A stretch of 64,000 nucleotides of DNA from JBELHJ01 sp042091495 (GTDB lineage Bacteria > Bacteroidota > Bacteroidia > Flavobacteriales > Flavobacteriaceae): contig JBELHJ010000001.1 of NCBI GenBank assembly GCA_042091495.1, positions 30,616 to 94,615 on the forward strand, written 5' to 3'. Positions 52,354 through 60,970 of this stretch are shown one piece after another. Below the pieces are notes generated by a model. That model did no database searches, had not been told where the DNA came from, and saw only the letters and a program-made list of their open reading frames with translations. A program made the position numbers and the translations under genes. Numbering within the stretch: position 1 is the stretch's first letter; the number at the start of each line of letters is the position of its first letter.

Positions 52354-53949
52354 TTATACAAACATTGTTACTGGATTTTCAACATATGCCTTAAGTGTTT
52401 GAAGGAATTGAGCTCCCGTAGCACCATCTACAGTTCTGTGATCACAAGCTAAAGTCAATTTCATAGTATTTCCAACTACAATTTGACCTTCTTTAACAAC
52501 AGGTTTTTGAACTATTGCTCCAACTGACAGAATTGCAGAATTAGGTTGATTAATAATTGATGTAAAACTTTCAATTCCAAACATTCCTAAATTAGAAATT
52601 GTAAAGGTACTACCTTCCATCTCTTGAGGAGTCAATTTTTTATTTCTTGCTCTACCAGCAAAATCTTTTACTGCGGCATTAATTTGTGTTAATTTTTGTT
52701 CATCGGCAAATTTAAGAACTGGAACTACTAAGCCGTCTTCAACAGCAACAGCCACCCCAATATGAACATGATGATTTAATTGCATTTTGTCATCAAACCA
52801 TCTCGAATTTACTTGCGGATGCTTTTTCAAGGCTAAAGCACAAGCTTTAACTATCATATCGTTAAAAGAAACTTTGGTTTCCAAAACTGCATTAATTTGC
52901 TTTCTTGAAGCAATAGCAACATCCATATCAAACTCCACATTTAAATAATAATGAGGAGCAGAAAACTTGGACTCAGACAAACGCTTCGCAATTACTTTTC
53001 GCATTTGTGAATTCTTAATGTCCTCTGTTAATTCTTGACCAGAAACTAATACAGGAGTGACTGAACCTCCTTTTGAATCTGAAGCAGAAAATTTATAGGC
53101 ATCAATATCTCTTTTAATAATTCTTCCATTCTCACCACTACCTGAAACCGTACTTAAATCAATACCTTTTTCTTCGGCCATTTTCTTTGCCAATGGTGAA
53201 ACAAAGAAGCGATCTTTTGGTATATTAACGTTATTATTAACAGCGGGTTTAACCTCTTCAGGTTTCGATTCTTTAACCTCTTCTTTTGAGGACTTAGTAG
53301 ATTCTGAAACTGGTGCATCTGGAACAAATCCAGTGGCTAATGTTGAAACATCTGTTCCTGAAGGCCCAATTATTGCCAACAACGAATCAACTTTAGCGGA
53401 TTCTCCTTCTTGAAGTCCAACATACAAAAGTGTACCTGATTGGAAGGACTCAAACTCCATTGTAGCCTTATCTGTTTCAATCTCTGCTAAAATATCCCCC
53501 TCTTCAACAGCATCACCAACTTGTTTTAACCAAGTTGCCACAGTACCCTCCTCCATGGTATCACTTAATCTAGGCATAGTAACTACTGTTACCCCTTCTG
53601 GAATTTCTATAGCAGTGGTTGCAGTAGCTTCTGTTTCAGTATTCTCTTCTGAGGATGCTTCTTCGCTGGGCACTTCTTCAGCACCACTTAAAAATGCAGA
53701 GATGTCTTCACCATCTTCACCTATTATAGCCAATAAAGCGTCAACCTTAGTAGTTTCTCCTTCTTGAACACCAATATGAAGCAATGTCCCTTCATGAAAT
53801 GATTCAAACTCCATTGTAGCCTTATCAGTCTCAATTTCAGCCAAAATATCACCTTCTTGTACTTTATCTCCAACTTGCTTTAACCAAGATGCAACCGTAC
53901 CTTCTTCCATGGTATCACTCAAACGAGGCATTGTAATTACTTCTGCCAT
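52354..53949 (-). CDS. pdhC: Pyruvate dehydrogenase E2: dihydrolipoamide acetyltransferase
   Basis: This is the E2 core of the pyruvate dehydrogenase complex, transferring acetyl groups from lipoate to CoA. The 531 residues have two tandem lipoyl domains (about 1-78 and 123-200), each with the lipoylated Lys in ETDKATMEFES. An acidic linker of Glu/Ala separates them. A peripheral subunit-binding domain follows (FVSPLAKKMAEEKGIDLS, about 245-285). The catalytic domain ends in LACDHRTVDGATGAQFLQTL with the catalytic His. The pdhA stop is 3 bases upstream; pdhB is not in the window. The protein is a regular E2 with no domain loss. Confidence 0.95.
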   Translation of the reverse strand: MAEVITMPRLSDTMEEGTVASWLKQVGDKVQEGDILAEIETDKATMEFESFHEGTLLHIGVQEGETTKVDALLAIIGEDGEDISAFLSGAEEVPSEEASSEENTETEATATTAIEIPEGVTVVTMPRLSDTMEEGTVATWLKQVGDAVEEGDILAEIETDKATMEFESFQSGTLLYVGLQEGESAKVDSLLAIIGPSGTDVSTLATGFVPDAPVSESTKSSKEEVKESKPEEVKPAVNNNVNIPKDRFFVSPLAKKMAEEKGIDLSTVSGSGENGRIIKRDIDAYKFSASDSKGGSVTPVLVSGQELTEDIKNSQMRKVIAKRLSESKFSAPHYYLNVEFDMDVAIASRKQINAVLETKVSFNDMIVKACALALKKHPQVNSRWFDDKMQLNHHVHIGVAVAVEDGLVVPVLKFADEQKLTQINAAVKDFAGRARNKKLTPQEMEGSTFTISNLGMFGIESFTSIINQPNSAILSVGAIVQKPVVKEGQIVVGNTMKLTLACDHRTVDGATGAQFLQTLKAYVENPVTMFV

Positions 53950-53952
53950 GAC

Positions 53953-54951
53953 TTATAATTTATGTTGTAAAAATGGATAATCTTTTTGTTCGTATACTGC
54001 GTCGTACATTACACTTTTCTCAGGATATGGAGAATTTTCAGCAAATTCTTCACACTCTTTAACTTGCGCTTTAACACGGCTATCAATTTCTTTTATCTGA
54101 TCTTCAGAAGCATACTGTTTCTCCAATAAAATGTCTTTAACTTGAGTAATTGGATCAATTTTCTTGTACTCTTCTACTTCTTCTTTTGTTCTATAATGCT
54201 GCGCATCACTCATAGAGTGACCTCTATAACGGTAAGTTTTCATCTCTAAGAATGTCGGACCGTCACCTCTTCTAGCTCTTTCTAGGGCTTCATGAACGGC
54301 TTCTGCAACTTTAATTGGATTCATTCCGTCTACTGGTCCACTTGGCATTTCATAACCAAGACCTAGTTTCCAAACATCTTGATGGTTCGCAGTACGCTCA
54401 ACAGAAGTTCCCATGGCGTAACCATTATTTTCACAAATAAAAATTACTGGAAGTTTCCAGAGCATTGCTAAATTAAAAGTCTCGTGAAGAGAACCTTGTC
54501 TTGCTGCTCCATCACCAAAACAACATAGAGTTACTGCATCACTTCCATGATATTTGTCACCAAAAGCAATTCCAGCTCCTAAAGGTATTTGTCCTCCTAC
54601 AATACCATGACCTCCATAAAAACGGTGTTCTTTAGAGAAAATATGCATTGAGCCACCTAATCCTTGAGATGTCCCAGTAGCTTTACCATAAAGTTCTGCC
54701 ATTACACGTTTTGGATCCACACCCATTCCAATTGGCTGAACGTGGTTACGGTATGCAGTAATCATTTTATCTTTAGTTAAATCCATGGCATGTAATGCCC
54801 CAGCTAAAACTGCTTCTTGACCATTATACAAGTGTAAGAACCCTCTTACCTTTTGCTGAATGTAAACAGCAGCCAACTTATCTTCAAACTTTCTCCAAAA
54901 TAGCATGTCTTCATACCACTTTAAATAGACCTCTTTGGTGATTTTTTGCAT
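53953..54951 (-). CDS. pdhA: Pyruvate dehydrogenase E1 component subunit alpha
   Basis: The TPP-binding alpha subunit of pyruvate dehydrogenase E1. The 332 residues start MQKITKEVYLKWYEDMLFWR. The TPP motif is CCFGDGAARQGSLHETFNLA (about residues 150-170) followed by ICENNGYAMGTS. The phosphoacceptor-like loop YRGHSMSDAQHYR is present. The start at 54951 was chosen because a strong promoter lies at 54979-55008. A longer frame reaching 54981 overlaps that box. pdhC follows immediately; the beta subunit must be encoded elsewhere. Confidence 0.95.
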   Translation of the reverse strand: MQKITKEVYLKWYEDMLFWRKFEDKLAAVYIQQKVRGFLHLYNGQEAVLAGALHAMDLTKDKMITAYRNHVQPIGMGVDPKRVMAELYGKATGTSQGLGGSMHIFSKEHRFYGGHGIVGGQIPLGAGIAFGDKYHGSDAVTLCCFGDGAARQGSLHETFNLAMLWKLPVIFICENNGYAMGTSVERTANHQDVWKLGLGYEMPSGPVDGMNPIKVAEAVHEALERARRGDGPTFLEMKTYRYRGHSMSDAQHYRTKEEVEEYKKIDPITQVKDILLEKQYASEDQIKEIDSRVKAQVKECEEFAENSPYPEKSVMYDAVYEQKDYPFLQHKL

Positions 54952-54978
54952 TTCAACGTTATTTTTAAAAACGAGCCA

Positions 54979-55008
54979 CAAAAATACTATTTTGAATTTA
55001 ATGCCAAA
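54979..55008 (-). promoter_or_regulatory. Promoter of pdhA-pdhC
   Basis: On the minus strand TTTG (55008-55005), 18 bases, then TATTTTTG (54986-54979) matches the Bacteroidota consensus exactly. Transcription would begin near 54974, about 23 bases upstream of the pdhA ATG at 54951. It lies in the spacer after cdd. Confidence 0.72.
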
Positions 55009-55037
55009 AATCTATTTGCATAAAAATTCATTGGTTT

Positions 55038-55526
55038 TTACAGTGCAGAATTATCAAAAATAAGAGGTAACAAATTTTTTAATGAATCTGACTTCATGAT
55101 AGGTCCCTCCTCACCCATAAAATAAATCTCGATAGGCGATTGTTGTTTAATTTCATACTCTGAAATTGCTTGTCTGCATGCACCACAAGGTGGTATTGGA
55201 GCATCGGTGATTTTATTTATGGAACCCGCTATAATGCACATTTTTTGAATCTTAGCACCTGGATATTGAGCACCAACATAATAAATTGCGGTGCGCTCTG
55301 CACATGATCCCGATGGAAATGATGCGTTTTCTTGATTATTCCCAGTTACAATTTTACCGTTATCTAAAAGCATAGCAACACCAACAAGAAATGATGAATA
55401 AGGCGCATAAGCCTGTAACCTTATTTGTCTGGCATGACTCACAAGATGCCTAACATCTTTCGGAAGATCTGATTCAGTGTCATATTTCGTAAAAGTTGCC
55501 GGTATTTGAATTTGTGATTGCCCCAT
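55038..55526 (-). CDS. cdd: Cytidine deaminase
   Basis: Cdd deaminates cytidine and deoxycytidine to uridine and deoxyuridine in pyrimidine salvage. The 162 residues have APYSSFLVGVAM, the zinc site GSCAERTAIY (Cys, Glu) and the second zinc motif PCGACRQAISEY. The N-terminal MGQSQIQIPATFTKYDTESDL matches homologues. The ATG follows a terminator hairpin (55527-55560) with no visible spacer, so its ribosome access or expression may depend on read-through from porV. Confidence 0.93.
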   Translation of the reverse strand: MGQSQIQIPATFTKYDTESDLPKDVRHLVSHARQIRLQAYAPYSSFLVGVAMLLDNGKIVTGNNQENASFPSGSCAERTAIYYVGAQYPGAKIQKMCIIAGSINKITDAPIPPCGACRQAISEYEIKQQSPIEIYFMGEEGPIMKSDSLKNLLPLIFDNSAL

Positions 55527-55560
55527 AAAAAAAACTACTGCAATAAATGTACAATAGTTT
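55527..55560 (-). terminator. Terminator-like hairpin between porV and cdd, ending at the cdd ATG
   Basis: On the minus strand AAACTATTG (55560-55552) pairs with CAGTAGTTT (55540-55532) with one G-U pair and an 11-base loop. It is followed by T residues up to 55527, directly before the cdd ATG at 55526. No separate promoter lies between the hairpin and cdd. It may be a terminator of porV, or an attenuator controlling cdd. Confidence 0.65.
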
Positions 55561-55582
55561 TATGATATTTGAATATGTATAA

Positions 55583-56839
55583 TTAATACTCTAGATAAGT
55601 ACCTTCTCCAAAATTAAATGATAATGAGAAACGGATAGTACCCTCTAAAGGACTTTGGAAATTTTTAGCCGTTGAAAATAAATAAGATAAATCTACATTA
55701 ATGGTTGAAAATTTAAACCCTGCACCAAGTGCTAAGAATTTTCTAGCCCCTTTATCATCAGCTTCATTAAAATATCCCAAACGCAATCCAAAAGAGTCTT
55801 GGTACACGTATTCAGCTCCCACTGCCCAGGTAAACTCTCTTAATTCTTCACTAAACCCTCCCGGTGCATCACCGAAGGATTGAAAAACCCCTTTAAAAAA
55901 GCTAACATCATTAGTTTGTCCTGAATAGATAATATTTTCGTTTACTACACCTAGAAGTTGATCAACATCCTCTGTGTAAACCCCATCATTGTCTACATCA
56001 TTATATTCATACTCATTACCTAAAATTGGTGGTGTAGGCACTAAAAGCTTGGCTACCTCAGCAGTAACTTTCAATTTATTGTACTGGTCAAAAATAAAAT
56101 CAAATCCTCCTCCTAATCGAAGCATGGTTGGTAAAAAATCGCCATCATCATCTGCGCCATCATCGTATTTCATTTTAGGTCCTAAGTTTTGAATGGCAAA
56201 ACCTCCACGCCATTTTCCGTTAAAATCGTTATAAGCTTGCTCTTCACTTTGATAAAACCCAGAGATATCAACAGCTACAGAATTACCAGCTGAAGCATCT
56301 GTAGTTTGATCAATTTTTAAATCAGAGCGTAAATATCTAAGGGCTACACCCATAGCATACTGATCTGAGAGACGCAATGAATATGAAGCGTCTATAGTCA
56401 TCTCGTTGGGCTTAACTACCAATGGTACATCCTCTGGACGCTCTAGTAAATCAATTTCACCAAGGCTAAAATATCTAAAACTTACACCAAATGCACTTCT
56501 ATCATTAATTCTATTGTAATAAGATAAGTTTCCTAAAAAAATATCATTAACCAGACTAGATAAATATGGCGTATAACTTACACCTATTCCTGATTTAGTC
56601 TCTGAAAATGCATATTTTGATGGATTCCATTGTTGTGAATAGGCATCAACAGAAGTAGCTACTCCCATGTCTCCCATACCAGCCGCTCTTGCATCCGAAG
56701 CAATTAGCACAAAAGGCACAGCAGTTGTTATTACTCTAGAATCATTAGGGTTTGGTATTATAACCGTTGGATTATTTTGGGCAAAATTTGTTATAGTAAA
56801 TGCTAACAAACAGATACTTAATACTATTAATTTCTTCAT
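55583..56839 (-). CDS. porV: Type IX secretion outer-membrane protein PorV (LptO)
   Basis: PorV is an outer-membrane barrel of the type IX secretion system that binds cargo released by SprA and passes it to PorU. The 418 residues start with a signal peptide (MKKLIVLSICLLAFTITNFAQ). The early mature part has ITTAVPFVLIASDARAAGMGDMGVAT, seen here as FVLIASDARAAGMGDMG. The barrel ends RFSLSFNFGEGTYLEY. I chose MKKL at 56839; the upstream frame start at 56875 adds a non-signal-like stretch. It lies 49 bases downstream of porU. Gene order porV-porU-gldJ matches that seen in other Flavobacteriaceae. Confidence 0.95.
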   Translation of the reverse strand: MKKLIVLSICLLAFTITNFAQNNPTVIIPNPNDSRVITTAVPFVLIASDARAAGMGDMGVATSVDAYSQQWNPSKYAFSETKSGIGVSYTPYLSSLVNDIFLGNLSYYNRINDRSAFGVSFRYFSLGEIDLLERPEDVPLVVKPNEMTIDASYSLRLSDQYAMGVALRYLRSDLKIDQTTDASAGNSVAVDISGFYQSEEQAYNDFNGKWRGGFAIQNLGPKMKYDDGADDDGDFLPTMLRLGGGFDFIFDQYNKLKVTAEVAKLLVPTPPILGNEYEYNDVDNDGVYTEDVDQLLGVVNENIIYSGQTNDVSFFKGVFQSFGDAPGGFSEELREFTWAVGAEYVYQDSFGLRLGYFNEADDKGARKFLALGAGFKFSTINVDLSYLFSTAKNFQSPLEGTIRFSLSFNFGEGTYLEY

Positions 56840-56888
56840 CAGTTTTTCATTATGATTTCTCAACCTGCATCGCAAATATAAATTATAA

Positions 56889-59800
56889 TTACAGGATTAC
56901 AAGTTTTTCAATTTTTACAACTTGTTTATTTAAACGTTGGGATTTTACTTTTAGTTTATACACATAGGTACCTTTTCCTACTTTTTCACCAAAATCGTCG
57001 GATCCGTCCCAAATAACATCTCTCGAAAGTGAGTTAGAACCATAAATACCAGAAGAGGATACCCCGCGTAATGTTCTCACTAATTTTCCAGAAACCGTAA
57101 ATATTTGAACCATTATATCTAAAGGATCTGAGCTATTATGATTAAACCAAAACTCTGTGTAGCTAACAAAAGGATTGGGATAATTAAGTACATTTTTAAC
57201 CACTAGAGACTCGTTTTCATTATAAACTACAAATTGAATTTCTGAGGTTACTACGTTGTTATAAACATCAAATGCACGTACAGAGATTGTATGAATACCT
57301 GGCTCAAGATCTCTTAAATTATAAACCACTTCCCCATTGGTGAAATCATCTGGATTTGCTACATAGTAATTGTTTAAAACAATAGGATTGGATTGATTGC
57401 CGTCTAAAACCCCAGAAATATCATGCCCTACACCACTTGAAGTATTGATCCCATTTTCATCAAATAATCTTACAATTAATGTGGGACTACTATTGGTTAT
57501 TCCACCAGACACAAAACTTTCATCATTCATAAAAAGTTGCATCGTTGGCGGCGTATTATCGTCTTCGGCATTGGTATTTAGCCCCCCTATTAATAAATCA
57601 TTACTATATCCCGATTTATCTTTTAAAACCGCAGTTTCTTTGGCATAAAAACTCACTTTTCCATTTGAAGTATTAAAATTTATATCCTTAGGCACAACAA
57701 AACTCACATTAAAAAGCCCATTATTAACCGATGCTTTCCCATTAAAAACCACCTCTCCTTGCGTTTCAAAGTCCATAGTTATTAATTGTCCCGATGAATC
57801 TATTTGGTTATCATTTCCAAGTGTACTACTGGATATATTTTTATCGAAAACAGTTACAGTAACCTCACCAGAGTAGTCAGTAATTAATAACCCATTTTCA
57901 TCTTGTATTTCTCCAGTTAATTTAACTTTATCAAGTGCTTTAATTGTATTATTTGAGGTGTCAATTGGCAAATCATTGAGTGTAGTAAGTTCTATTTTAG
58001 GTTGGGGAATAGCTAACTTCATAGCTGGGTCTCCAATAAAAAACACCAATAACTTTTGAACTGTGCCTAACTCATTTTTAGTTTTTGTTAGCACTTCAGC
58101 AATTGATAAATTTTTACCGACAGATTCATCAAATAAATTTTCTGTTAACTTCTCGTTTAATGTCACCCCAACGTTTACGTAAATTTGTCTCGTTGTGGTA
58201 ATTAAACCCACAGCCCCCCCTTTTGGATTCCAATAGACATATTCTCCTGCAGTTTCTCTAAGTGGATCATCAAATTTTGTAAACTCACAAGTTACTGTTA
58301 TGAAACAATTATAGCGGTTGGTATTCTTTAAATTCTGAGCATCAAATTTATCAAAAACACGTTCTGATGCCAAACCGTCTTCACCACCATGTCCAAAATA
58401 ATTAATTACTATTGCCCCTTCGTCTAAACGGTCAAAAAAATCTGACTTAGCTTTCGGATAACGCTCACCAGCTGAAGTAGACTCCTGAAGATAGGCATCT
58501 GTATGAATCTTAACCGCGTTCATATAAGGTCTATAGTTAGTTACTTGAGTAGCAGACGCATCAGTGGTTTCTTGAAGTACCTTTTCCCAATCTTCATCAA
58601 CATCATCTGATACAATTAGGTAATTATTTCGCCACTTCCCATAAGATTTTTCATCATAATAATCAGCGATCTTATCTACTAGCTCTCTAGCTTTAATTGG
58701 GGAATCTGCAATGATTCTTCCAACAGCCAAATCAGAGTCACCTATAAAATCATCTAAATTGCCCTCATCGGCATCCAATTGGGCAAAAAATTCATCGGAA
58801 ATAAATGAAAAAGACAAACTAAAACTCTCTAATGAGTTCCATATTGGAACATAATTGGTGTTATTTCTTATTCTGTTTTTATAATCAAATGAGGCATCTC
58901 CAAACAAACACAAATATTTCAATCTATCTTGATTACTATTTGTATTGTCATACACATACTTCACAAAATTTCTAATGGCACCAACATCTTGTTGTCCACT
59001 ACTGAATTCTGTGTAGATCTCATCCAGAATCACAACCTTAACATTTAAGTTATTTTGATCCCTATTTATTTGTGCTAACCTATTAGCTTGAGATAAAAAC
59101 ACAGCAGGAGTTATTATTATATAGTCAATGGAAGTATTTTGACCTGAGTCACTTTTAAAAATCGTACCTTTTAAATTTTGATTAGCGATCTTTCCTGACT
59201 GAGCACTGTCTGGGCTTAAGTAACTTAATGACGACACCAAAATATACTGCCTCGATTCATTTTCTGAAACATTAAAACTAAAGTTATCTGCATTATCTGT
59301 ATTTAATAATGCTCTGGCATTAAAGCGATCTGTAATGTCCCAAACTTCAGATACGGATTGTGACTGAGATATATTATACTGAACAATATTTGACCCGTTA
59401 TTAAAATGAGACCTGTCAAATAACAAAGTTTGGTTATTAAATTTCAAATCACATACTCCAGAAACACTAATATAGTCTACAAAAGCAGTAGAATTAGGCA
59501 ACCCCTTGTTGTCATAATTTAACTTAACACTCAGCTGTTGTCCATTTACTTTAGATGTTGTATTTAACTGTGAAGCCGATGCTAAATTCCCTTTCGAAGT
59601 AGCTGAAAAATTCATTGAGCCTAATACTGATCCATTTAACTCAACCGTCATGGATGAAGTGGCTTGAGATACCGCTGCACCGTGAACACTTACATTAACA
59701 GGTTCTTGAGTTATTAAATTTGTAAATTCAAAATCGAAGGTTTTTTCGTTTTCAAAATCAAAACGATCACCAAACCAACGTCTTCCCATTTTGGCAATAT

Positions 59801-60731
59801 TGTATTCATCAATTTCATGAAATTTATAATCCATATAATTATCCACAATAAGACTCGGGGATTCGTTGCTCAATTCCAATTCAGTAATTCGTTTTCCTTG
59901 AGAAGAACCTATTTTTATGTAATAGTAAATTTGATCTGAATATGGGTTTATATGCGAATTATTGGCTTTATTAAAGACGCCTTTACCCAAACCATAAAAC
60001 AACAAATAATCACCAGAATTAAACACACCATCAGCGCCATCAAAAACCTTGATAGCAACTTCAGGCATATCATAAAATCTATTATCACTGTTTTTTAATG
60101 GTAATGCATCACCACCAAAGCCAAACAACTGAATTGATGATGAATTTAAATTTGAAGTATTAACCCCCAATGACTTAAGAAAACCCTGGTCAATCTTATA
60201 AATCCCTGTTTCATTAATAGAAAAACGATACCAATCACCATCAGTCATCACAGAATTATAGATACCTCTATTAGAAGTATTTTGGTTTTGATTAGAAGCT
60301 CTAGAAACTTCTATTGAATTTAAACTAGCCGTTTCAATATTAAAAGTAGTCACCCTTTGGTATATACCATTATTAAAAATGATTGGATTAAACTCTATAT
60401 ACCAATGGGAATTTGAACCTCTAATTTTAAAATTATGACGCTCAGAAATTAGTGCCAAATTGAGATCTAAAAGGTCTTCTTTAGCAATAACTTCATAATT
60501 AATTACCCTTAATTTAGAATTGGTATTAAGTAGTGATTTATCATATCTCGCTTTAAATTTAATGCCATTATTAGGAGAGAACTCAAAATTTGCTGAATTA
60601 AAAGCAGGTAAATTGTAACTTTCAAAAGTATTAGCTAAGCTGTAATCATCAATCCAATTAATTTTAACATCATTGATTTGGGAAAAAGCGAAAGAGCTAA
60701 TAAAAAATAAGATTGTACTTAATTTCTTCAT
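56889..60731 (-). CDS. porU: Type IX secretion sortase-like peptidase PorU
   Basis: PorU is a large outer-surface C25 cysteine peptidase that removes the C-terminal signal of type IX cargo and attaches the protein to the cell surface. The 1280 residues start with a signal peptide (MKKLSTILFFISSFAFS). The C25 domain contains VINYFGHGGEDGLA (catalytic His) and CFITVTCEFTKFDDPLRE (catalytic Cys). Further Ig-like domains and a C-terminal FlgD-like domain end in GKGTYVYKLKV. It is the first gene of the porU-porV-cdd stretch and diverges from gldJ. The pair with porV is conserved in gliding Bacteroidota. Length and motifs are complete. Confidence 0.95.
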   Translation of the reverse strand: MKKLSTILFFISSFAFSQINDVKINWIDDYSLANTFESYNLPAFNSANFEFSPNNGIKFKARYDKSLLNTNSKLRVINYEVIAKEDLLDLNLALISERHNFKIRGSNSHWYIEFNPIIFNNGIYQRVTTFNIETASLNSIEVSRASNQNQNTSNRGIYNSVMTDGDWYRFSINETGIYKIDQGFLKSLGVNTSNLNSSSIQLFGFGGDALPLKNSDNRFYDMPEVAIKVFDGADGVFNSGDYLLFYGLGKGVFNKANNSHINPYSDQIYYYIKIGSSQGKRITELELSNESPSLIVDNYMDYKFHEIDEYNIAKMGRRWFGDRFDFENEKTFDFEFTNLITQEPVNVSVHGAAVSQATSSMTVELNGSVLGSMNFSATSKGNLASASQLNTTSKVNGQQLSVKLNYDNKGLPNSTAFVDYISVSGVCDLKFNNQTLLFDRSHFNNGSNIVQYNISQSQSVSEVWDITDRFNARALLNTDNADNFSFNVSENESRQYILVSSLSYLSPDSAQSGKIANQNLKGTIFKSDSGQNTSIDYIIITPAVFLSQANRLAQINRDQNNLNVKVVILDEIYTEFSSGQQDVGAIRNFVKYVYDNTNSNQDRLKYLCLFGDASFDYKNRIRNNTNYVPIWNSLESFSLSFSFISDEFFAQLDADEGNLDDFIGDSDLAVGRIIADSPIKARELVDKIADYYDEKSYGKWRNNYLIVSDDVDEDWEKVLQETTDASATQVTNYRPYMNAVKIHTDAYLQESTSAGERYPKAKSDFFDRLDEGAIVINYFGHGGEDGLASERVFDKFDAQNLKNTNRYNCFITVTCEFTKFDDPLRETAGEYVYWNPKGGAVGLITTTRQIYVNVGVTLNEKLTENLFDESVGKNLSIAEVLTKTKNELGTVQKLLVFFIGDPAMKLAIPQPKIELTTLNDLPIDTSNNTIKALDKVKLTGEIQDENGLLITDYSGEVTVTVFDKNISSSTLGNDNQIDSSGQLITMDFETQGEVVFNGKASVNNGLFNVSFVVPKDINFNTSNGKVSFYAKETAVLKDKSGYSNDLLIGGLNTNAEDDNTPPTMQLFMNDESFVSGGITNSSPTLIVRLFDENGINTSSGVGHDISGVLDGNQSNPIVLNNYYVANPDDFTNGEVVYNLRDLEPGIHTISVRAFDVYNNVVTSEIQFVVYNENESLVVKNVLNYPNPFVSYTEFWFNHNSSDPLDIMVQIFTVSGKLVRTLRGVSSSGIYGSNSLSRDVIWDGSDDFGEKVGKGTYVYKLKVKSQRLNKQVVKIEKLVIL

Positions 60732-60970
60732 ATTAAGTGTAACGAAAAACTTTTTTCAAAAGTATTCAAAGTTTAAAAAACAAAAACAATATTATAAACT
60801 TAAAAACGTTTTGATTTATAATTGTATGAATTGAGCAGTTTTTTGCGATTATCTGCACATTATTTAAGATTAAATGCACAAAAATGGGTTTTTTAATTAT
60901 CAAAAATAATTGTTGATTTATCCATATTTGTTATATTGCACCACGAATTTAGTTTTTTTAAATAGGAAAT
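60732..60970. promoter_or_regulatory. Intergenic regulatory region between porU and gldJ
   Basis: This 239-base AT-rich spacer must contain divergent promoters for porU (minus) and gldJ (plus). On the plus strand TTG at 60913-60915, then 19 bases, then TATATTG (60932-60938) resembles the Bacteroidota promoter with one base missing. Three TGCAC copies (around 60856, 60874 and 60937) recur in the area. No clear operator or RNA gene was found. Confidence 0.35.

Noticed and set aside
54952..54981. Longer pdhA start at 54981
   Set aside because: It overlaps a strong promoter -7 box at 54979-54986 and adds non-family residues. The ATG at 54951 fits.
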